From: Polynucleobacter aenigmaticus
GTDB lineage: Bacteria > Pseudomonadota > Gammaproteobacteria > Burkholderiales > Burkholderiaceae
Reading direction: 5' to 3'
NCBI RefSeq assembly: GCF_002206635.1
Contig: NZ_NGUO01000009.1
Span: 62,001-126,000 of the forward strand
Length of the DNA stretch: 64,000 nt
Of the stretch, positions 30,843 through 39,898 are shown one piece after another (positions within the stretch are counted from its first letter, which is position 1; each line of letters opens with the position of its first letter). Position numbers and translations under genes: made by a program. Under the pieces are notes generated by a model that had not been told where the DNA came from, ran no database searches, and saw only the letters and a program-made list of their open reading frames with translations.

Positions 30843-31334
30843 TTAATGGGGATTGGTAAGGTGATATTTGAGATTCCAGGCATTTTTATAAGTAGTAGTC
30901 ATGCCGATCATGATGGAAGTGGTCCAGGCCAAGGAAAAAAGCCCGCTAAATGAGATAAAAAAGGCAAAGGATTTCCAGCCATCGAGCAAGTTGTCGGACT
31001 CAAATCCTACGGTTGTATAGCAACTACCAGCAAAGAGAATGGCATCAATGGGTTCTTTCATGATGCCGATGCCGATAATGAAGAATGCCCAAAAAAGAAT
31101 TTCCAATAAGTGAAACATGGCAAGGAATACAAAAGTGGCATAAAAATGGAAGAAGACGAGGTTGTATCGATTTTGCTGAATATTCTGACGCGTTAAGCGT
31201 TCGAAGCGCATATACACATGGTTAATAGCGCTCCCATGAAACATCAATATGCAGATAAGACCAATAATTCCCCAGGCGGCATCCCGCAGCAACAGTAGGA
31301 ATGGGAAGTTGGAAAAGGCTGAAATGATATTCAT
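30843..31334 (-). CDS. K+-channel-like membrane protein with altered filter
   Basis: The 163-residue protein has a first membrane helix at about 12-33 and a long hydrophobic stretch at about 58-92. A pore-like loop holds SCYTTVGFESDN (104-115), and a last helix spans about 121-146. TTVGF at 107-111 aligns with the K+ filter TVGYG, but Glu112 replaces the final Gly, so K+ selectivity or conduction is doubtful. No RCK/TrkA ligand domain is attached. The family (two-TM or Ion_trans_2 type) is inferred from the loop. The start at 31334 is ATG. It is divergent from the MFS gene, with 83 bp between. Confidence 0.7.
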   Translation of the reverse strand: MNIISAFSNFPFLLLLRDAAWGIIGLICILMFHGSAINHVYMRFERLTRQNIQQNRYNLVFFHFYATFVFLAMFHLLEILFWAFFIIGIGIMKEPIDAILFAGSCYTTVGFESDNLLDGWKSFAFFISFSGLFSLAWTTSIMIGMTTTYKNAWNLKYHLTNPH

Positions 31335-31417
31335 GGGTAAGGTGGTTTAAAAAATGGAATAAAAAAACCGGGGCGGATCTAGGGCTTGAAGCGCAGAGAT
31401 AAGGTCATAGGTTGATA

Positions 31418-32680
31418 ATGTCACATCCCCAATTTCATGTAAAGAAGCCATTGACCAAGCATCACACGCCAGAAGGAAAGCAGAAAGAGCGCTTTTTCTT
31501 ATTCTCTTTGGCTGGAATTCAGTTCACTCATATCCTGGACTTCATGATCATGATGCCTTTGGGGCCCGAATTTATTCGGGAGCTCAATATCAATACTCAC
31601 GAGTTTGGCCTCCTACTGTCTTCGTATACTTTTGCCGCTGCTATCGCAGGTATATTTGCCACGTATTTTGTGGATCGATTTGAGAGGCGAGTGCTGCTAC
31701 TTAGCTTATATGCCTGCTTCATTATTGCTACCTTAGTTTGCGGTCTGGCTCCCGATTATCATTCTCTTTTTATTGCCCGAGCTTTTGCTGGTGCCTTTGG
31801 TGGAATCCTGGGCTCTTTAGTGCAAACCATCATTGCAGACTCGATTCCATTTGAGCGCAGGGGTAAAGCTTTGGGGACTGTGATGTCGGCTTTCTCGGTA
31901 TCAACAGTTGCTGGTGTGCCGCTGAGCCTATTGTTAGCCAATAACATTCCATCCTTGGGTTGGCGCGCCCCATTCATCTTCATTGCCTTGGTGTCGAGTC
32001 TGATCTTATATTTGGGTTATCGCCATATTCCAAAGATAGCTGGGCACCTAGGGCATACACATGAAGGTAGCCGCCTCAGTCAAATTTGGAATATCTTTTT
32101 TGCACATCAACATCTGCGCGCATTTATTTTTATGGCGTTAATCATGCTGACCGGTTTTTCTGTCATACCTTATATCGCCCTATATTTAACGTCAAATGTG
32201 GGTATTGATAACTCTTATATTTCACTGATTTATCTTTGCGGTGGTATTGCTACCTTGATGAGTTCAAAACTGATTGGTCATCTAGCTGATCGCCATGGCA
32301 AGGTGAAAGTATTTAGAGTGCTTGCCGTCATTAGTCTGGCTCCTTTACTGGTAACTACCAATCTGATGCCAGTGCCACTTTGGGTGGTGCTAATTAATTC
32401 AACCGCATTTTTCGTTTTGGTCTCCGGCCGCATGATTCCAGCTATGGCGATTGTGAGTCAAGTCGTAGATGCCAAAATCCGTGGTACTTTTATGAGTCTG
32501 GTTGGTTCCGTGCAAATGTTGGCCTCTGGCCTAGCCTCTGTCATAGCGGGGGTAGTCGTTACGATTGGCGCCGACGGGAAGATGGAGCATTACAACCTAG
32601 TTGGTTATGGGGCGGCAGCATGTGGCTTGCTTACCTTCTGGCTTGTGGGATATATTCATACGGACAAAAAAGTCGCATAA
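31418..32680 (+). CDS. MFS drug/sugar exporter of the arabinose-efflux type
   Basis: Twelve hydrophobic helices in about 420 residues mark a major facilitator. The TM2-3 loop FVDRFERR matches motif A (G-x3-D-R-x-G-R-R) loosely, and LADRHGKVK repeats it in the second half. The cytoplasmic N-terminus (His/Lys-rich, about 25 residues) is polar. ATG 31418 is chosen; TTG 31412 just before it has slightly better spacing to AAGG (31401-31404), and the difference is two residues. The substrate is unknown; DHA1-like exporters carry drugs, sugars or metabolites. No regulator lies beside it. Confidence 0.82.
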   Translation: MSHPQFHVKKPLTKHHTPEGKQKERFFLFSLAGIQFTHILDFMIMMPLGPEFIRELNINTHEFGLLLSSYTFAAAIAGIFATYFVDRFERRVLLLSLYACFIIATLVCGLAPDYHSLFIARAFAGAFGGILGSLVQTIIADSIPFERRGKALGTVMSAFSVSTVAGVPLSLLLANNIPSLGWRAPFIFIALVSSLILYLGYRHIPKIAGHLGHTHEGSRLSQIWNIFFAHQHLRAFIFMALIMLTGFSVIPYIALYLTSNVGIDNSYISLIYLCGGIATLMSSKLIGHLADRHGKVKVFRVLAVISLAPLLVTTNLMPVPLWVVLINSTAFFVLVSGRMIPAMAIVSQVVDAKIRGTFMSLVGSVQMLASGLASVIAGVVVTIGADGKMEHYNLVGYGAAACGLLTFWLVGYIHTDKKVA

Positions 32681-32719
32681 AATGCAGACCGAATTCATTT
32701 TTAAGGAAAATAGATTCCA

Positions 32720-33406
32720 GTGATTACATTTAAAAGACCAGATGGTAAATTAGCCGAGGCCTATTTAGCTGAGCCAGTTAATCCAGAGAACGCTCCCGGA
32801 GTTGTGGTCATTCAGGAGTGGTGGGGTCTTGATGATGAAATTCAGTCTGTTGCTGATCGTTTAGCAACAGCAGGTTACCGTGCTTTAGTACCCGATCTCT
32901 ATCGTGGAAAATTAGCGCTTGAAGCAAATGAAGCCGAGCATTTAATGAATGATCTCAACTTCGGAGATGCAGCTAGTCAGGATATTCGTGGGGCTGTTCA
33001 GCACCTCAAGGCAACTGGAAGCTCGAAAGTGGCTGTGACTGGATTTTGTATGGGCGGGGCGCTCACAGTATTGTCAGCCGGCCTTATTCCCGAATGTGAT
33101 GGCACTGTAGTTTGGTACGGATTTCCTCCATTAGAGTACGTTGACGCACAGGCTATTAAAAAGCCGATGTTGGCACACTGGGCTCTTCATGATGAATTTT
33201 TCTCTATAACTGGTGTCGATCAACTGGAAGAGAAATTGAAGGCTGCGGGGGTGAATTATGATTTCCAGCGCTACGATGCCAAGCATGCATTCGCGAACCC
33301 AAAGTCAGATTCAAGACATCTGCCGCCACTGCAATACAACCCAGCGGCTGCAAAATTAGCTTGGGATCGAACAATGACTTTCTTAAAAAATAATTTAGTG
33401 AATTAA
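32720..33406 (+). CDS. Dienelactone hydrolase family protein
   Basis: The product is an alpha/beta hydrolase (228 aa) of the DLH family, which opens dienelactones in chloroaromatic breakdown or hydrolyses other esters. The nucleophile is Cys110 in GFCMGG, with Asp158 (LHDEFF) and His189 (KHAFANP) completing the triad. Glu33 in QEWWGL is the residue that activates the Cys in the classic enzyme. Lacking any aromatic pathway gene nearby, the true substrate is open. The start is GTG 32720 with AAGGAAAA about 10 bp upstream; the gene lies 39 bp after the MFS gene and may be co-transcribed. Confidence 0.88.
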   Translation: MITFKRPDGKLAEAYLAEPVNPENAPGVVVIQEWWGLDDEIQSVADRLATAGYRALVPDLYRGKLALEANEAEHLMNDLNFGDAASQDIRGAVQHLKATGSSKVAVTGFCMGGALTVLSAGLIPECDGTVVWYGFPPLEYVDAQAIKKPMLAHWALHDEFFSITGVDQLEEKLKAAGVNYDFQRYDAKHAFANPKSDSRHLPPLQYNPAAAKLAWDRTMTFLKNNLVN

Positions 33407-33426
33407 TAAAACTTGTAAAGGTTGGT

Positions 33427-34212
33427 ATGTTTTTTAATTGGATTTATAAGAGAAGCAATGTCCAGATATTAATGATTCTGGTGGCGTTCTTTGTGGTGTT
33501 GTTAGATTTAATGCCGCGACTTTTGCAGGCAATCCCCTTGTTTTCTCCCACTGAGGACAGCACAAGATTAGGCTTGGGCTTATTTGGTTCGATCATTACC
33601 TTAAGCGGCCTTTTAATTGGTTTTTTGCTTAACCAAGCGCAAACTAATTTTCGTGAGGTTCAATCTCTAGTATCAAGAGAGGCCGGCCAAATTAATAATC
33701 TTGATCGCCTCTTAGTTCGCTATGGAGATCCCGCGATTGCTCCAATGCGGCAAGAGTTGTTTGAATACATGAACTCGATCGTTAATAGCGAGTGGGAATT
33801 ATTAAAGAGTGGCCAGGGTAGCACTCAGACCCATATGCTGTGGCGTGGACTTTCTCGCAAAGTCTTGTCCCTTGAGCCGCAAACTAATAGACAAATGGCC
33901 ATGTATACCGATATCCTCAAAAAGACTGAGGAAGTTGCCGAAAGTAGGGAGTCGAGAATAGAGCGCTCCTCAGCGCGACTGCCCAATTTATTTTGGGTAG
34001 TCATTATCATTTGTATGGTGGCTTTGCTAGGTATCAATACCTTATTCCTGCCTTCTAACTCTTTTTTCGTGGGCTTGAAAATTCTACCCGTTACCATGGG
34101 CGCACTCATCTCCCTCTTGGTAATTACGGATCAACCCTTTAAGGGTCAAAGTTCAGTTAAGGCAGACCCATTCCTTAAGATCATTGAGTCCATTAAAACT
34201 CGCACCGAATAA
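33427..34212 (+). CDS. DUF4239-like (bestrophin-related) membrane protein
   Basis: The 261-residue protein has two membrane helices at the start (about 14-32 and 48-66) and two near the end (about 188-208 and 212-232). A soluble helical middle carries FREVQSLVSREAGQINNLDRLLVRYGDP. That segment resembles the conserved core of DUF4239 (bestrophin-like) proteins, whose role is unknown. It follows the hydrolase gene by 20 bp, with AAAGG before ATG 33427, and likely belongs to the same transcript. The family link is from memory of the motif, so moderate. Confidence 0.65.
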   Translation: MFFNWIYKRSNVQILMILVAFFVVLLDLMPRLLQAIPLFSPTEDSTRLGLGLFGSIITLSGLLIGFLLNQAQTNFREVQSLVSREAGQINNLDRLLVRYGDPAIAPMRQELFEYMNSIVNSEWELLKSGQGSTQTHMLWRGLSRKVLSLEPQTNRQMAMYTDILKKTEEVAESRESRIERSSARLPNLFWVVIIICMVALLGINTLFLPSNSFFVGLKILPVTMGALISLLVITDQPFKGQSSVKADPFLKIIESIKTRTE

Positions 34213-34233
34213 TCCCTCACCTTATTACCTCTC

Positions 34234-34731
34234 ATGCATCTTTTTGCCGAAAACCTCGCTGTTGAACTTTCCTCTTATTATCGAAATCTCACCTTAGGTC
34301 ATGGCGTTGTTCCCAAGATCTTTACTTTGGTGAATGGGGAAGGCGATCAATATCTCTTTTTTATTGATGATCTGCATATGGATAAAGATGTAGAAAACCC
34401 ATTTTTGGCTTACATTGTTCAAGAGCATGAAGCAGTTTGTTATGCGAGGGGAACTCTGGTCGTTCTGGATCAATCCCAGCAACTGATCGAATTTGCTGTA
34501 ATTGATCAGGACGATGATGAAGCTATTGTTTGCTCTGCTCAGTTAACTCGAGATATAGACGATAAGCCAGTCGGACTAAGTGAGTTTGAGAATACTCTGG
34601 CCCCCAAAAAGACGGTCTTTTTCAGCGGCCTCTTTGAGCCTATTGAGCTATCAGAGGACAGGGCGGAGGAGTTTGAAAGCCTTTGGAGTGAAATGAAGCC
34701 CAAGATCCTGCATCGAACCATGGGCATTTAA
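34234..34731 (+). CDS. Unknown acidic cytoplasmic protein
   Basis: The 165-residue product has no signal peptide or membrane helix. It is strongly acidic, with two DD(D)-rich stretches (FAVIDQDDDEAI and ELSEDRAEEFESLWSEMK). Alternating hydrophobic strands (KIFTLVNGEGDQYLFFIDD; ARGTLVVLDQSQQLIEFAVID) suggest a beta-rich fold. I do not recognise the family. The ATG at 34234 has only a poor ribosome site, 21 bp after the DUF4239-like gene; it may be the last gene of that rightward set. The terminator of the opposing tRNA gene follows its stop. Confidence 0.6.
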   Translation: MHLFAENLAVELSSYYRNLTLGHGVVPKIFTLVNGEGDQYLFFIDDLHMDKDVENPFLAYIVQEHEAVCYARGTLVVLDQSQQLIEFAVIDQDDDEAIVCSAQLTRDIDDKPVGLSEFENTLAPKKTVFFSGLFEPIELSEDRAEEFESLWSEMKPKILHRTMGI

Positions 34732-34741
34732 GTCTCTATTG

Positions 34742-34760
34742 AAAAAGGACTGTTTAGTCC
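34742..34760 (-). terminator. Terminator of tRNA-Leu (minus strand)
   Basis: Read on the minus strand, GGACT-AAAC-AGTCC forms a 5-bp hairpin (34747-34760) followed by five T (complement of 34742-34746). It lies 26 bp past the CCA end of tRNA-Leu. The hairpin is short but followed by a clean T run. Confidence 0.6.
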
Positions 34761-34785
34761 CCATATAGGTCTTAGTAGGTGTATT

Positions 34786-34872
34786 TGGTGCCCAGGAAGG
34801 GACTCGAACCCCCACAACCTTACGATCGCCAGCACCTGAAGCTGGTGCGTCTACCAATTTCGCCACCTGGGC
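34786..34872 (-). tRNA. tRNA-Leu (anticodon CAG)
   Basis: The minus strand gives an 87-nt tRNA with a 7-bp acceptor stem GCCCAGG/CCTGGGC, discriminator A and an encoded CCA (34786-34788). The D loop contains AATTGGTAGACGC. Anticodon stem CCAGC/GCTGG closes the loop TTCAGGT, so the anticodon is CAG and reads CUG. A long class II variable arm follows, then the T arm with GGTTCGAGTC. All features fit leucine. It is a single gene, transcribed leftward from a promoter just right of it. Confidence 0.96.
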
Positions 34873-34880
34873 ATGCCGTT

Positions 34881-34886
34881 ATTATA
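34881..34886 (-). promoter_or_regulatory. -10 box of tRNA-Leu
   Basis: The complement of 34881-34886 is TATAAT, eight bases before the mature 5' end, so the primary transcript would have a leader of only a few bases. No good -35 lies 16-18 bp upstream (GTGAGC is the nearest hexamer). Confidence 0.45.
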
Positions 34887-35015
34887 AAGGTATGTGCTTT
34901 TCGGCTCACTTTATAACCCCTTTTGGCTTTTCCCCATCAGACTTTAGTGTTTGATACAGTAGCTTAATTAAGAATAATCATTGAAATATAAGGCATGTAT
35001 TGCCGAAGGAATTAA

Positions 35016-37418
35016 ATGCGTAAAGCAAAAGACTTGGTTCCACGAGAGGCTGACCGCTTAGGGACAGTCCAAGGTCACCGAGATGGATTTGGATTTGTGA
35101 TCCCGGATGATGGCGGTGAAGATATTTTTCTTTCTGAAAGAGAAATGTCCCGCGTTATGCACGGTGACAGAGTCAGTGTCAGAGTGTTGGGAACAGATCG
35201 CCGTGGTCGCCCGGAAGGTCAGATTGTTGATGTGATTTTGCACGCCAACAAGGTTGTCATCGGACGTCTCTTAAATGAGAACGGTGTTTTGATTGTTGCG
35301 CCAGAAGATAAGCGTATCGGTCATGATATTTTGATTCCACCAAAAGGTCAGGGTAACGCGAAATTAGGTCAAGTGGTGAGTGTGGAGATCATTGACTATC
35401 CAGATAGCTATCGTCAGGCTGTTGGACGTGTTGTTGAAGTGCTGGGTGAGATTGATGATCCTGGTATGGAAATTGAAATCGCTGTTCGCAAGTATGGCGT
35501 TCCCCATGAATTTTCTGCAGCCGCCAAAAAAGAGGCGGAAGGTTTGCCAGATACAGTTCAACAATCCGATCTAGAGGGTCGGGTTGATTTGCGTGATGTG
35601 CCGCTGGTAACCATTGATGGCGCCGATGCTCGTGACTTCGATGATGCGGTGTATTGCGAGCCGGTCATGTACGGAAAGAGCAAGGCTTGGCGCCTTATCG
35701 TTGCGATTGCTGACGTTTCTCATTACGTTAAGCCAGGCCATCCTTTGGATGATGAGGGTCTCCTGCGTGCAACCTCGGTGTATTTCCCGAGACGCGTTAT
35801 ACCGATGCTGCCAGAGAAAATCTCCAATGGGCTATGTTCATTAAACCCCGGCGTTGATCGCTTGTGTATGGTCTGCGACTCGGTCGTGGACAACAATGGT
35901 GTGGTGCTGGCTTATCAGTTCTACCCAGCAGTTATGCACTCAGCACAACGCTTTACATACGATACGGTGTGGGAGATTCTTTCTAATAGCAAAGGCCCTG
36001 AAGCCACTCGTTTTGCTGAGTTCAGGCCACTATTAACAAATCTCTATTCACTCTATAAGATTCTTTTGGAAGCACGTCAAAAGCGGGGTGCTATCGAATT
36101 CGAAACGACTGAAACTCAAATTATTAGTAACGAGCTCGGCAAGATTCTCAGAATTGAGCCTCGTCTTCGCAATGACGCTCATCGCTTAATTGAAGAATGT
36201 ATGTTGACAGCTAATGTTTGTGCTGCAGACTTCATTGATAAGAATAAGCATCTCAGCCTTTACCGTGTTCATAGTGAACCCTCTGAAGAGAAGTTGGTTA
36301 CCTTGCGTCAGGTCTTGCGCACGTCTGGTTTGTCATTGGATGGTGGTGAAAAGCCAAAGCCTAAGGACTTCGCTAAACTCATGCGCGACATCAAGGATCG
36401 TCCGGATGTCAATATGCTACAGACAGTAGTATTGCGTGCGATGCAGCAAGCGATGTATCAGCCGGATAATGATGGCCACTTTGGCTTGGCATATCCTGCC
36501 TACTCTCATTTCACAAGCCCAATTCGACGCTATCCCGATCTCTTAACGCATCGTGTGATTAAAGCGATCCTAGTCAAAAAACCTTACACACCAGTATTGC
36601 CACCATTAGTTCCTTTGAACCTCACTTTGCCACGTAAGGGTAAGGGTCGTGAAAACGCAGTAAATGCGAAGAAATCCCATAGTGATGCGAAAGAAGCTGC
36701 TACTAAAGGCACGCGTTTGCCTAAGTTACCCAAGGGCGCTAATGCTGCATTACCGATCTGGGGGCAGCTAGGGGTCCATTGCTCATCTAACGAGCGCCGC
36801 GCAGACGAAGCCTCTCGCGATGTTGAAGCTTGGTTGAAGTGCTACTACATGCGCGACCATTTGGGTCAAGAATATGCCGGTACCGTTACTGGGGTAGCAA
36901 CGTTTGGTTTATTTATACAGCTGGAAAATCTCTTCGTCGAGGGCATGATTCATGTGACTGAGCTGGGTGGTGATTACTTCCAGTACGACGAGGCCCGTCA
37001 AGAGTTACGTGGTGAGAGAACGGGGATTCGTTATCGCTTAGGCGATCGCGTCCATGTCCTGGTCAGCCGTGTCGATCTAGATGCTCGAAAAATTGAATTT
37101 AGTCTGGTGAAGTCGGTAGGCCTTGAGCCAGGCGGCACAACCAATCGTCGTCAAATTGTTTTGGCAAGCGATACTGGTAAACCTAATAAGAAGGCCTCTC
37201 CAAAGAAGGGTCGCCCTGGTAGCAAGGAGCCTCAGAAACATGCTGGCATCAATGTGAATGCAGCTAAATCTGCCGGCACTCTGGGTGCGAATCAGGCAAA
37301 GAATCATTCTGGTCGGACCGCAAGTAAGCTAGCCAAATCCAGTAAACCGACTAGACCATCTGGCAAGCCTGCTGGCACAAAACCCCCCGTACGCAGTACC
37401 AATGCGCGCCGTAAATAA
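35016..37418 (+). CDS. rnr: Ribonuclease R without N-terminal helix-turn-helix
   Basis: RNase R degrades structured RNA 3'-5'. Here cold-shock domain 1 starts almost at once (GTVQGHRDGFGFVIPDDGG, about 18-36). The catalytic RNB domain carries IDGADARDFDDA (200-211) with the Asp ligands, then S1 (about 625-705) and a Lys/Ser/Pro-rich tail to residue 800. The winged-helix N-terminal region of about 75 residues seen in E. coli RNase R is missing. A TAA directly precedes ATG 35016 in frame and AAGGA sits 5 bp upstream, so the start is firm. Residues about 521-579 are a Lys/Pro-rich insertion inside the RNB domain before LGVHCSSNERRADEASRD. Confidence 0.93.
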   Translation: MRKAKDLVPREADRLGTVQGHRDGFGFVIPDDGGEDIFLSEREMSRVMHGDRVSVRVLGTDRRGRPEGQIVDVILHANKVVIGRLLNENGVLIVAPEDKRIGHDILIPPKGQGNAKLGQVVSVEIIDYPDSYRQAVGRVVEVLGEIDDPGMEIEIAVRKYGVPHEFSAAAKKEAEGLPDTVQQSDLEGRVDLRDVPLVTIDGADARDFDDAVYCEPVMYGKSKAWRLIVAIADVSHYVKPGHPLDDEGLLRATSVYFPRRVIPMLPEKISNGLCSLNPGVDRLCMVCDSVVDNNGVVLAYQFYPAVMHSAQRFTYDTVWEILSNSKGPEATRFAEFRPLLTNLYSLYKILLEARQKRGAIEFETTETQIISNELGKILRIEPRLRNDAHRLIEECMLTANVCAADFIDKNKHLSLYRVHSEPSEEKLVTLRQVLRTSGLSLDGGEKPKPKDFAKLMRDIKDRPDVNMLQTVVLRAMQQAMYQPDNDGHFGLAYPAYSHFTSPIRRYPDLLTHRVIKAILVKKPYTPVLPPLVPLNLTLPRKGKGRENAVNAKKSHSDAKEAATKGTRLPKLPKGANAALPIWGQLGVHCSSNERRADEASRDVEAWLKCYYMRDHLGQEYAGTVTGVATFGLFIQLENLFVEGMIHVTELGGDYFQYDEARQELRGERTGIRYRLGDRVHVLVSRVDLDARKIEFSLVKSVGLEPGGTTNRRQIVLASDTGKPNKKASPKKGRPGSKEPQKHAGINVNAAKSAGTLGANQAKNHSGRTASKLAKSSKPTRPSGKPAGTKPPVRSTNARRK

Positions 37419-37448
37419 GCAGCAATAAAGAATCGAGATAAAGTAAAA

Positions 37449-38204
37449 ATGAAGCAAATATTAGTTGGTTTTCATGCAGTGCAAGCGCGCTTACGGGTAG
37501 ATGCAGAGAGTCTGAAGTCAGTTTATTTTGATCCTAGTCGCCGTGATCGTCGTATGGGTGATTTCTTAAAGCAGGCTGAAGAAGCGCTGGGAGAGAGATT
37601 GCATGCGGCGGATGCCGAGCGTCTCCATAAGTTAGCAGGCCATGATCGCCATCAAGGCGTGGTGGCCCTGGCTGAGAAAATGACTATTGCCCGCACCATT
37701 ACCGAGGTAGTTGAGGATGCCGAAAGCAATAAGACCAAGGTGATGTTCCTGGTGCTTGATGGTGTCACTGATCCCCACAACTTTGGCGCCTGTTTACGCG
37801 TAGCTGACGGTGCTGGTGTGGATGCAGTTGTTATTCCTAAAGATCGATCAGCCTCTATTAATGCCACGGTGAGCAAGGTGTCTAGTGGTGCTTCTGAAGT
37901 AATGCCTGTGATTACCGTCACCAATCTTGTTCGCAGTATGAAAGAGATGCAAGAGGCAGGTGTTTGGTTGATTGGTACTGACGATGAAGCAGAAAAATCA
38001 ATTTACGACATTGACCTCACCGGCCCTATTGGTATTGTGATGGGTGCAGAGGGCGAAGGTATGCGACGCTTGACTCGCGAGAACTGCGATGAGTTGGTGC
38101 GTATTCCGATGAAGGGTGTTGTGGAAAGTCTGAATGTATCTGTTGCAAGTGGCGTATGCTTGTATGAAGCACTAAGGCAGCGTTTAGCTAAAGAGCCAAA
38201 GTAA
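37449..38204 (+). CDS. rlmB: 23S rRNA (guanosine-2251-2'-O)-methyltransferase RlmB
   Basis: RlmB is a SPOUT (SpoU) methyltransferase that methylates G2251 in the ribosomal P site. The N-terminal substrate-binding domain (about 1-75, [10 protein letters not shown]) is followed by the knot domain with [39 protein letters not shown] and [18 protein letters not shown] (motifs 1-3). It has 251 aa. It follows rnr by 30 bp, the usual rnr-rlmB pair, and is very likely in one transcript. Confidence 0.96.
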   Translation: MKQILVGFHAVQARLRVDAESLKSVYFDPSRRDRRMGDFLKQAEEALGERLHAADAERLHKLAGHDRHQGVVALAEKMTIARTITEVVEDAESNKTKVMFLVLDGVTDPHNFGACLRVADGAGVDAVVIPKDRSASINATVSKVSSGASEVMPVITVTNLVRSMKEMQEAGVWLIGTDDEAEKSIYDIDLTGPIGIVMGAEGEGMRRLTRENCDELVRIPMKGVVESLNVSVASGVCLYEALRQRLAKEPK

Positions 38205-38235
38205 GCGCTTATCACAATCCACTTAAGGGGTTGAT

Positions 38236-38421
38236 ATGAAATGCAATATCGGACACACTGACCGCGTTCTGCGGATGACCGTTGGCGTTACCTTGATGGG
38301 TCTCGCTGGGTTCGGCATTACTGGACCTTGGGCTTGGATTGGCATAATCCCACTATTAACGGGGATGATTGGAAATTGCCCAGCCTATAGCATTTTGGGT
38401 ATCAATACCTCTAAAAAATAA
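38236..38421 (+). CDS. DUF2892 (YgaP-type) small membrane protein
   Basis: The 61-residue product matches DUF2892: the start MKCNIGHTDRVLRMTVG, then two membrane helices (about 13-30 and 33-50) around GPWAWIGIIPLLTG, and Cys49 in GNCPAYSILGINT. Such domains also form the membrane part of the rhodanese YgaP, so a role in sulfur or redox handling is sometimes proposed but unproven. AAGGGG lies 7 bp before ATG 38236. The stop sits in a large palindrome shared with the convergent trxC. Confidence 0.82.
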   Translation: MKCNIGHTDRVLRMTVGVTLMGLAGFGITGPWAWIGIIPLLTGMIGNCPAYSILGINTSKK

Positions 38422-38450
38422 ATCAGTTAGCTAGCTAGCTAACTGATTTA
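38419..38450. terminator. Perfect 32-bp palindrome between convergent genes
   Basis: TAAATCAGTTAGCTAG (38419-38434) is followed directly by its exact complement (38435-38450). The stop codon of the DUF2892 gene and that of trxC both lie in it. On the minus strand it runs into TTATTTTTTAG, a fair T tract, so it probably terminates trxC; on the plus strand the T run is weak. The arms are A+T-rich and meet without a spacer, so a few central bases would form the loop. Confidence 0.75.
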
Positions 38451-38853
38451 CAAATTGCTCTAGTTGGGCAGGTGGTAAAGCACCGCTTACACGATTGATT
38501 TCCTTACCATTTTTAAATCCTGCCAGCGTTGGGATGGATCGTATATTCCATTGCGATCCGAGCCCTTGCTCTGCTTCGGTATTTACTTTTACAAACAGCA
38601 CGCGATTTGCATGCGCAATCGCGCTTGCCTGAAAGGTGGGCCCAAACATTTTGCATGGCCCACACCAAGGCGCCCAGAAATCGACGATTACCGGCATGAC
38701 TGTTTGAGCAACTAGTTCACTAAAGTTTGCTCCAGTAGCACTGATTGGTAGCGAGAGAAGCTCTTGCTGGCAGGCGCCACAGATCGGAGTTTGATTGAGC
38801 TTCTCAGTCGGAACCCGATTTCCTTTGCTGCAATGTGGACAATGAATAATCAT
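38431..38853 (-). CDS. trxC: Thioredoxin 2 with N-terminal zinc finger
   Basis: TrxC is a disulfide reductase induced by oxidative stress in other bacteria. The 140-residue protein has a zinc-binding pair of CXXC motifs (C5/C8, C25/C28). The thioredoxin fold follows, with active site WCGPC at 63-67 and the cis-Pro loop RSIPTLAGFKNG. It is leftward with its own start at 38853, convergent to the DUF2892 gene. Cys chemistry in both neighbours is notable but may be chance. Confidence 0.95.
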   Translation of the reverse strand: MIIHCPHCSKGNRVPTEKLNQTPICGACQQELLSLPISATGANFSELVAQTVMPVIVDFWAPWCGPCKMFGPTFQASAIAHANRVLFVKVNTEAEQGLGSQWNIRSIPTLAGFKNGKEINRVSGALPPAQLEQFVNQLAS

Positions 38854-38883
38854 TTTGATTCCTTAACAAGTTTAAGGGGGCGT

Positions 38884-39852
38884 TTACTTGCTTAAGAGTG
38901 CCTCTAGCTTTTCCGTATCAATGCAAAAATTACGAATACCCTCGGCTAACTTTTCCGTGGCCATGGCATCATTATTAAATTGCAACCTAAAGTTCGGTTC
39001 ATCTAGTTTCAAGGGTGAAATATTCTCACTTGCGAGAGCGCTTGCAGCATTGCTGGCGTTGAGTTTTTTCTCAATCGTTGCAGTGCTTAATTGCAACTCA
39101 CCTAACAATTCTGGGCTGATGGTCAGCAAGTCACACCCCGCCAGCTCTAATATTTGACTGGTATTGCGGAAGCTTGCACCCATGATCTCGGTGGCGATAC
39201 CAAAGTGCTTGTAGTAGTGGAAGATGCGTTTTACGGAAGTGACGCCAGGATCATTTGCCCCACCGTTGGCAGTGTCGCTCCAATTACTGCCAAGCTTGGC
39301 TTTGTACCAATCGGTAATACGCCCTACGAATGGTGAAATGAGTGTTGCATTGACTGCGCCACACGCGGCAGCCTGCACCAAAGAAAAGAGCAGGGTCATA
39401 TTGCAATGAATGCCTTCGGCCTCCAAAGCCTTCGCTGCCTGAATACCTTCCCATGTCCCGGCCAATTTAATTAATACGCGCTTGCGATCAATGCCGTGAG
39501 ACTCATAAAGCGAGATCAGATGCTTAGCCTTATGAATTGTTGCCTGTGTATCAAAGGAGAGGCGGGCATCTACTTCAGTTGAAACTCTGCCGGGAACGAT
39601 TTTTAAAATCTCCAAGCCAAATGCAACTAGGATGTAATCGACCAAGTCGGCTGGCTTCATGCCAGGGTGCGCTAATTTGGCTTGATTTACTAATGCTTGA
39701 TAGTTAGCTTGCTGGGCAGCTTTGAGGATTAAGGAGGGGTTGGTGGTTGCATCCTGAGGCTGGTATTCCTCCATGCGCTCAAAGTCTCCCGTATCAGCCA
39801 CGACGGTAGTAAGTTGCTTGAGTTGGCTCAGTGCGGAAGCGGTAGCATTCAT
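38884..39852 (-). CDS. tal: Transaldolase
   Basis: Transaldolase moves a three-carbon unit between sugar phosphates in the non-oxidative pentose phosphate pathway. The 322-aa protein is of the TalB class: [14 protein letters not shown] at about 34-47, Schiff-base Lys129 in [12 protein letters not shown], and [12 protein letters not shown]. It is divergent from rpiA, with 108 bp between the starts, so two enzymes of the same pathway share a control region. trxC lies 30 bp downstream on the same strand. Confidence 0.96.
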   Translation of the reverse strand: MNATASALSQLKQLTTVVADTGDFERMEEYQPQDATTNPSLILKAAQQANYQALVNQAKLAHPGMKPADLVDYILVAFGLEILKIVPGRVSTEVDARLSFDTQATIHKAKHLISLYESHGIDRKRVLIKLAGTWEGIQAAKALEAEGIHCNMTLLFSLVQAAACGAVNATLISPFVGRITDWYKAKLGSNWSDTANGGANDPGVTSVKRIFHYYKHFGIATEIMGASFRNTSQILELAGCDLLTISPELLGELQLSTATIEKKLNASNAASALASENISPLKLDEPNFRLQFNNDAMATEKLAEGIRNFCIDTEKLEALLSK

Positions 39853-39898
39853 AAAGTTTTTTAAAGCTCTTGATTGATTAATGTGGATTTACATTGAA

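Noticed and set aside
38236-38853. DUF2892 gene and trxC as a functional redox pair.
   Set aside because: They are convergent, not co-transcribed; proximity alone is weak evidence.
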